Shown here piece after piece: positions 5,609 through 6,719 of a DNA stretch of 6,719 nucleotides (its first letter is position 1; the number at the start of each line of letters is the position of its first letter). Source of the stretch: CAYUUW01 sp964448005 (GTDB lineage Bacteria > Patescibacteriota > Gracilibacteria > UM-FILTER-43-11); NCBI GenBank assembly GCA_964448005.1, contig CAYUUW010000065.1, forward strand, positions 1 to 6,719, given 5' to 3'. The notes beneath the pieces were generated by a model. The model saw only the letters and a program-made list of their open reading frames with translations, made no database searches and was not told where the DNA came from. The translations under genes and the position numbers were made by a program.

Positions 5609-5636
5609 AATTTAGCATATTTTTTAAAAAATGCAA
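5609..5636 (-). promoter_or_regulatory. Candidate promoter of cassette gene B
   Basis: On the minus strand, TTGCAT (5631-5636) and TAAATT (5609-5614) are 16 bp apart, with an extended TGC just before the -10. The spacer is an A/T tract (TTTTTTAAAAAA), probably bent DNA. A small palindrome, GCATTT-CA-AAATGC (5595-5608), lies at the expected transcription start and could be an operator. The layout parallels the promoter of gene A. Confidence 0.5.
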
Positions 5637-5710
5637 TAATTTTCTCCCAAGACCAGGCTGTTTCTTCCTGCGGTCGGAATGGAGGGCGGCCCCCCTCCCG
5701 CAAAAGCCTT

Positions 5711-5739
5711 TTGACTTTCCTCCTGCAAGCCTTTAAAGT
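5711..5739 (+). promoter_or_regulatory. Candidate typA promoter
   Basis: TTGACT (5711-5716, 5 of 6) and TAAAGT (5734-5739, 4 of 6) are 17 bp apart, about 28 bp before the typA ATG. A GC-rich hairpin (GGAGGG/CCCTCC, 5681-5698) lies just upstream. No Shine-Dalgarno is present before the ATG. Confidence 0.5.
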
Positions 5740-5767
5740 GTTCTGGACAATTTTTTAGACCTATTTT

Positions 5768-6719
5768 ATGGATATCAAGAACATGGCCATTGTGGCCCAC
5801 GTGGATCACGGAAAGACCACTCTGATGGACGCTTTGCTGAAGGCCGGCGGCGCTTTCGCGGCCCACCAGCAGGTGGAAGAGCGCGTGATGGACAGCAACG
5901 ACCAGGAAAAGGAGCGCGGCATCACCATCTACGCCAAAAATGCCCCCATCGAATACAAGGGCAGCAAGATCAATCTGGTGGACACCCCCGGCCATGCGGA
6001 TTTCGGCAGCGAGGTGGAGCGCGTTTTGAGCACCGTGGAGGCCACCCTTCTGGTGGTGGATGCCTACGAAGGCCCCATGCCCCAGACCAAATTCGTGCTG
6101 CGCAAATCGCTGCAATTGGGCAAAAAGGTGCTGGTCTGCATCAACAAGATCGACAAGCCCGCCGCCCGCCCGGATTGGGTGGTGGACCAGGTCTTCGACC
6201 TTTTCGCCAAGCTCGGCGCCAGCGACGCCCAGCTGGATTTCCCCTACATCTACGCCATCGCCCGCGAAGGCATAGCGGTCCGCAATTTGGAGGATCCCCG
6301 AAAAGACATCAGCCCTCTGCTGGACTTCATTCTGGAGCATGTGCCCAGCGCCGCCCAGGACACCCAATCGGTCTTCCGCATGCAGCCGGCCACTCTGGCC
6401 TACGACAACTTCCTGGGCCGCCTGGCTGTGGGCCGGGTGCACCAGGGCGTGGCCAAAGTGGGCCAGTCCGTTACGGTGCTGACGCCCGAAGGCAAGGCCC
6501 GCAGCGGCAAGATCACCAAGCTTTTCACGTTTCAGGGCCCCCGGCGCATCGAGGCCGATCAGGCCAGCGCAGGGGACATCGTCTCGGTGGCGGGCCTGGC
6601 GGACGTGTTCGTGGGCGAGACCATTGCCGGCAGCGCCGATGTGGAGCCTTTGCCTGCCATCAAGGTCGACCCCCCTTCGCTGGCCATGGACTTCATGGTG
6701 AACGATTCGCCTTTCGCCG
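5768..6719 (+). CDS. typA: Translation/ribosome-associated GTPase TypA (BipA), N-terminal half
   Basis: Partial: 317 complete codons, cut by the window end; TypA is usually a little over 600 aa, so about half is present. It is an EF-G-like GTPase that binds the 70S ribosome and aids 50S assembly and stress or cold adaptation. The G domain shows G1 AHVDHGKT (10-17), the switch I threonine in RGITI (T53), G3 DTPGH (72-76), G4 NKID (126-129) and a G5-like YAIAREG (162-168) in place of the usual SAL-type motif. The beta-barrel domain II runs about 201-293 (YDNFLGRLAVGRVHQGVAKVG), and the SLAMDFMVNDSPFA stretch begins domain III. MDSNDQEKERGIT distinguishes it from EF-G and LepA. The ATG at 5768 gives the standard N-terminus. 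The gene is GC-rich and is transcribed divergently from cassette gene B. Confidence 0.97.
   Translation, partial: MDIKNMAIVAHVDHGKTTLMDALLKAGGAFAAHQQVEERVMDSNDQEKERGITIYAKNAPIEYKGSKINLVDTPGHADFGSEVERVLSTVEATLLVVDAYEGPMPQTKFVLRKSLQLGKKVLVCINKIDKPAARPDWVVDQVFDLFAKLGASDAQLDFPYIYAIAREGIAVRNLEDPRKDISPLLDFILEHVPSAAQDTQSVFRMQPATLAYDNFLGRLAVGRVHQGVAKVGQSVTVLTPEGKARSGKITKLFTFQGPRRIEADQASAGDIVSVAGLADVFVGETIAGSADVEPLPAIKVDPPSLAMDFMVNDSPFA

Noticed and set aside
5681..5698. GGAGGG/CCCTCC hairpin as a terminator between the cassette and typA
   Set aside because: There is no T-tract on either strand, and no transcript is expected to end there since both neighbouring genes are transcribed away from it.
4918..5703. 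A longer 261-aa version of cassette gene B starting at 5703 or 5598
   Set aside because: The extra codons cover the promoter and conserved leader. The same frame in copy A has TGA where copy B has TGG, the four leader differences do not look like coding changes, and a strong Shine-Dalgarno precedes 5523.

Overview
This is a bacterial chromosomal window with three parts: a membrane/envelope-stress locus on the left, an orphan region with two tandem genes of an unrecognised family in the middle, and a housekeeping translation GTPase running off the right edge. All stops used by the called genes fit the standard code. The lineage is uncertain. The G-domain wording of TypA (RGITIYAKNA) and the PadR/PspC pair resemble what I recall from Patescibacteria (CPR) such as Peregrinibacteria, but PadR plus PspC with a GIN-type domain is also typical of Bacteroidota. 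The base composition is mixed: the pspC gene is visibly more AT-rich than the peptidase and typA genes.

Left (157-2572, minus strand): a PadR-family repressor gene and a large PspC-domain membrane protein gene overlap by 11 bp and form an operon. A perfect 8-3-8 palindrome lies 42 bp upstream of the padR start and is a convincing autoregulatory operator. A GC-rich single gene for a membrane-anchored C39-like cysteine peptidase follows (2642-3274, minus).

Middle: a short orphan gene on the plus strand (3405-3779) sits behind a near-consensus sigma-70 promoter. After about 250 bp with at most a doubtful 51-codon ORF come two head-to-tail transcription units on the minus strand (about 4027-4852 and 4870-5636). 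Each has its own AT-rich promoter, a 61-bp leader, a strong Shine-Dalgarno, a 201-222 aa Cys/His-rich protein and a rho-independent terminator. The proteins are only about 40% identical, yet the leaders are 57/61 identical and the terminators share a 20-nt core with one mismatch. All four leader differences lie outside a 10-bp RNA stem. This pair is the most novel element here: an undescribed helical Cys/His protein family linked to a conserved structured 5' leader.

Right (5768 to the end, plus strand): the N-terminal half of typA/bipA, transcribed divergently from the second cassette gene.
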